Assembly: GCA_032191485.1 (NCBI GenBank)
Contig: JAVDOI010000001.1
Coordinates: 35,941,885 to 36,005,884, forward strand
Reading direction: 5' to 3'
Length of the DNA stretch: 64,000 nt
DNA from: Leptoclinus maculatus
Lineage: Eukaryota > Chordata > Actinopteri > Perciformes > Stichaeidae
Shown: piece by piece, positions 62,201 to 64,000 of the stretch
Numbering within the stretch: the first letter of the stretch is position 1
Layout: each line of letters starts with the position of its first letter
The notes under the pieces: model-generated
The model's input: only the letters and a program-made list of their open reading frames with translations
Database searches by the model: none
What the model was told of the DNA's origin: nothing
Translations under genes and position numbers: made by a program

Positions 62201-64000
62201 TGCCTTTGGAGATGGTTGGTTTTGGTGTTGCGACAGAACTACAAGTATAGGTGCAATCCAGTGAAAGCAATTTCCTCTTATCAGTGCTGAAGAAAGGTGC
62301 AGTGGTTGTTGTTGGAAGGCCTGAATCACTCAAGCGATGGAAGGTGTACTGCTCACAACTGCAATATATAACCAATGATATATCAACACTCACCTTCGGC
62401 TCATTTTTTGTCTTAAACCGGAGCCAGGTATATTGGTTCATCAGCGTGTACAGAAAGAGTTTCATTACATCCATTGAAACGTATGAATGCTTTGCCATGT
62501 TTAAAAAGCATCCCTGTCAAGATCTAAAGGGTTCAGGGTGAGATGTGCCTCAGCAATACAGCCAACCTAATTTATTTTTAGAATTCAGTAGGTGTTTCCA
62601 GTCCCGGGCGGTGCACTGCAACCGTTAACTTGGAGTCTTCACAGACTTAAAGACATCAGATGGAGTGCATTGACTTCATGTTTGTAAGTCTAATATCTGT
62701 GAACATGCCTTTTTCATGCCCTCAGTCCACCCATCTGGCCTTTTCTTGCCCACTTTCCTTCATTCCTCCCAGCTAGCTGGCTTTCTTCACTTCTTCTCAG
62801 TCGTATGTTGGATCATTGTTGCCTCAGACATGCCCTCTCAATGTGTGAGCCTCGTTGAGTTATTTAATCTTGTCTAATCCCTAAAGAGGCTTGAACAGTT
62901 TAAGCAAAAAAAGCGTGACTTAATGCTGTTTACGTTTTTTTGCTCTAAAATAAGGATTAAATGTACCACATCATCTTTGATTGATCCTGAATTGGAGGGT
63001 GATACTGTAATGTTGCCTGGCAAAAAAAGTTGGATGAGGACTAACTGTAGTTGGCTAATGCTATCTTGAGTAATGTTAGCTGGGGTTGCTGGAGCTTTGA
63101 CTTCCACGAATTCCATACAGAGCAGACAGAGCCGCTAACTTTACCCTAAACTCTGATAGCATCCGGGTCCCTCTTCCACACAATGGGGAAACACTGCACA
63201 ATGAACGTGGTTGTCGTTCAATGTAACCTGTGTAATCCAACAAACTAATTGAGTGCATGGATGCACAGTTACTACTTTAAATAGTGAGCTAAGCAGACAG
63301 AAATGCTAATGATGCAGCTTACTTTGGAGCAGATAAACATTACTGTTTATATACCTTTAAGCTTTTGCCATTGGTAGACCTGCATTTTATTTTTTAACTG
63401 TGCACTGAAGCACATTTATTTAATCTCCCGATGCTGTAACAGGGATCCAATTAATTGAATACTGCACTAAAATCGGTCACCTGGGTGGTTACCACTAATC
63501 AGGTCGACAACCTGTAATTTGTCCGACCGACCATCAGTAACATATCTGCTCCTGCTTCTCCTGTGGAATTAACCGATATCTTTCCAGCCAGCAATTGCAT
63601 TTGAGTGATTAACTTCCTGCCCTGTTGTTAATATTATATTCTGTGATGAATACACTCCACACTGCACGCACACACACCTCATTCAACCCAGACTTTTCAT
63701 TGATAGAGCTCAATGAGCTGCCCACTAAGATCGTGTACGGATAATACAGCTGATCAGATATTCTTATCCAAACAATACAGTGTGATTGCCGTACATTTTC
63801 GTGATTACTCAGTAGGCCTATTATGAGCTGAACAGTGGCTCAGTAGTTGATACTGTCACCTCAAAGCATGAGGGTCCTTGGTCTTTTGGTTTTCATTAGG
63901 ACTGCCCCATCTTAGTTGATTAGTCAATTTATCCATTGACTTTTTTAAGCTGAATTACTTATTTTCAAGAAACTTATGTACACATCTCTTGTCAAACACT

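Larger units (their letters stand above)
36844..64000 (-). other. syt7: syt7 first intron (partial, at least 27 kb)
   Basis: No sequence encoding the expected short N-terminal peptide, and no CpG-rich promoter, was found up to the right edge, so this is read as intron 1. It carries LINE, Harbinger-like and hAT-like elements between 41.6 and 51.6 kb. From 36.85 to 41.6 kb, 45.0 to 46.6 kb, 55.5 to 59.2 kb and 59.3 to 64.0 kb I see only AT-rich sequence without clear features. A GC-richer patch at 46.69-46.88 kb and one at 48.1-48.6 kb are unexplained. An unrelated gene in the right part cannot be excluded, but none was seen. Confidence 0.65.

Noticed and set aside
61867..62541. Overlapping open frames of about 60-130 codons on both strands
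   Set aside because: No motif or conserved-looking peptide and no splice evidence; treated as chance frames.

Overview
The window is vertebrate nuclear DNA, most likely from a ray-finned (teleost) fish. It is AT-rich and CpG-poor, full of dinucleotide microsatellites, and carries fish-type LINE, hAT, piggyBac-, Tc1- and Harbinger-like debris. Nearly all long open frames are microsatellite or repeat artefacts. The one real host gene is a synaptotagmin-7 gene (syt7, teleost paralogue not resolved) on the minus strand. It spans most or all of the window. Its first exon lies beyond the right edge and its C2A/C2B exons beyond the left edge.

Seven syt7 exons were placed with matching splice sites and reading phase, in transcript order: membrane-anchor exon 36740-36843; basic juxtamembrane exon 30190-30269; four linker exons at 29024-29164, 25342-25536, 20080-20427 and 16587-16709; and the last linker exon before the C2 domains at 1049-1172. 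The four middle exons are 141, 195, 348 and 123 bp. All are multiples of three and all join in the same phase, so any subset can be skipped without changing frame. This is the architecture behind the variable linker length of SYT7. Two further in-frame cassette candidates of 78 bp each lie in the 15.4 kb intron, at 15056-15133 (good splice sites) and 9062-9139 (weaker).

Splicing context is notable. A (UG)24 repeat in the pre-mRNA sits 18 nt upstream of the final linker exon. CU-rich tracts precede several cassette exons. UG-rich sequence precedes the 123-bp exon.

The introns hold transposon debris. All six LINE fragments recognised lie on the + strand, antisense to syt7. A TTAA-flanked piggyBac-like element (13385-14710) contains a hAT transposase fragment. 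A fold-back element lies at 27535-27996. At 41.7-43.4 kb an RNase H-bearing LINE appears interrupted by another LINE. At 50329-51573 a hAT-type element has a BED-finger transposase remnant on the minus strand and, on the plus strand, a 28-codon piece that looks like part of the host WD-repeat gene dcaf5. This apparent captured gene fragment is the most unusual object in the window.

The first 290 bases form an abruptly GC- and CpG-rich block of unknown nature. From 51.6 to 64 kb there is mostly unremarkable intronic sequence. No promoter, first exon, tRNA, rRNA or CRISPR array was found.
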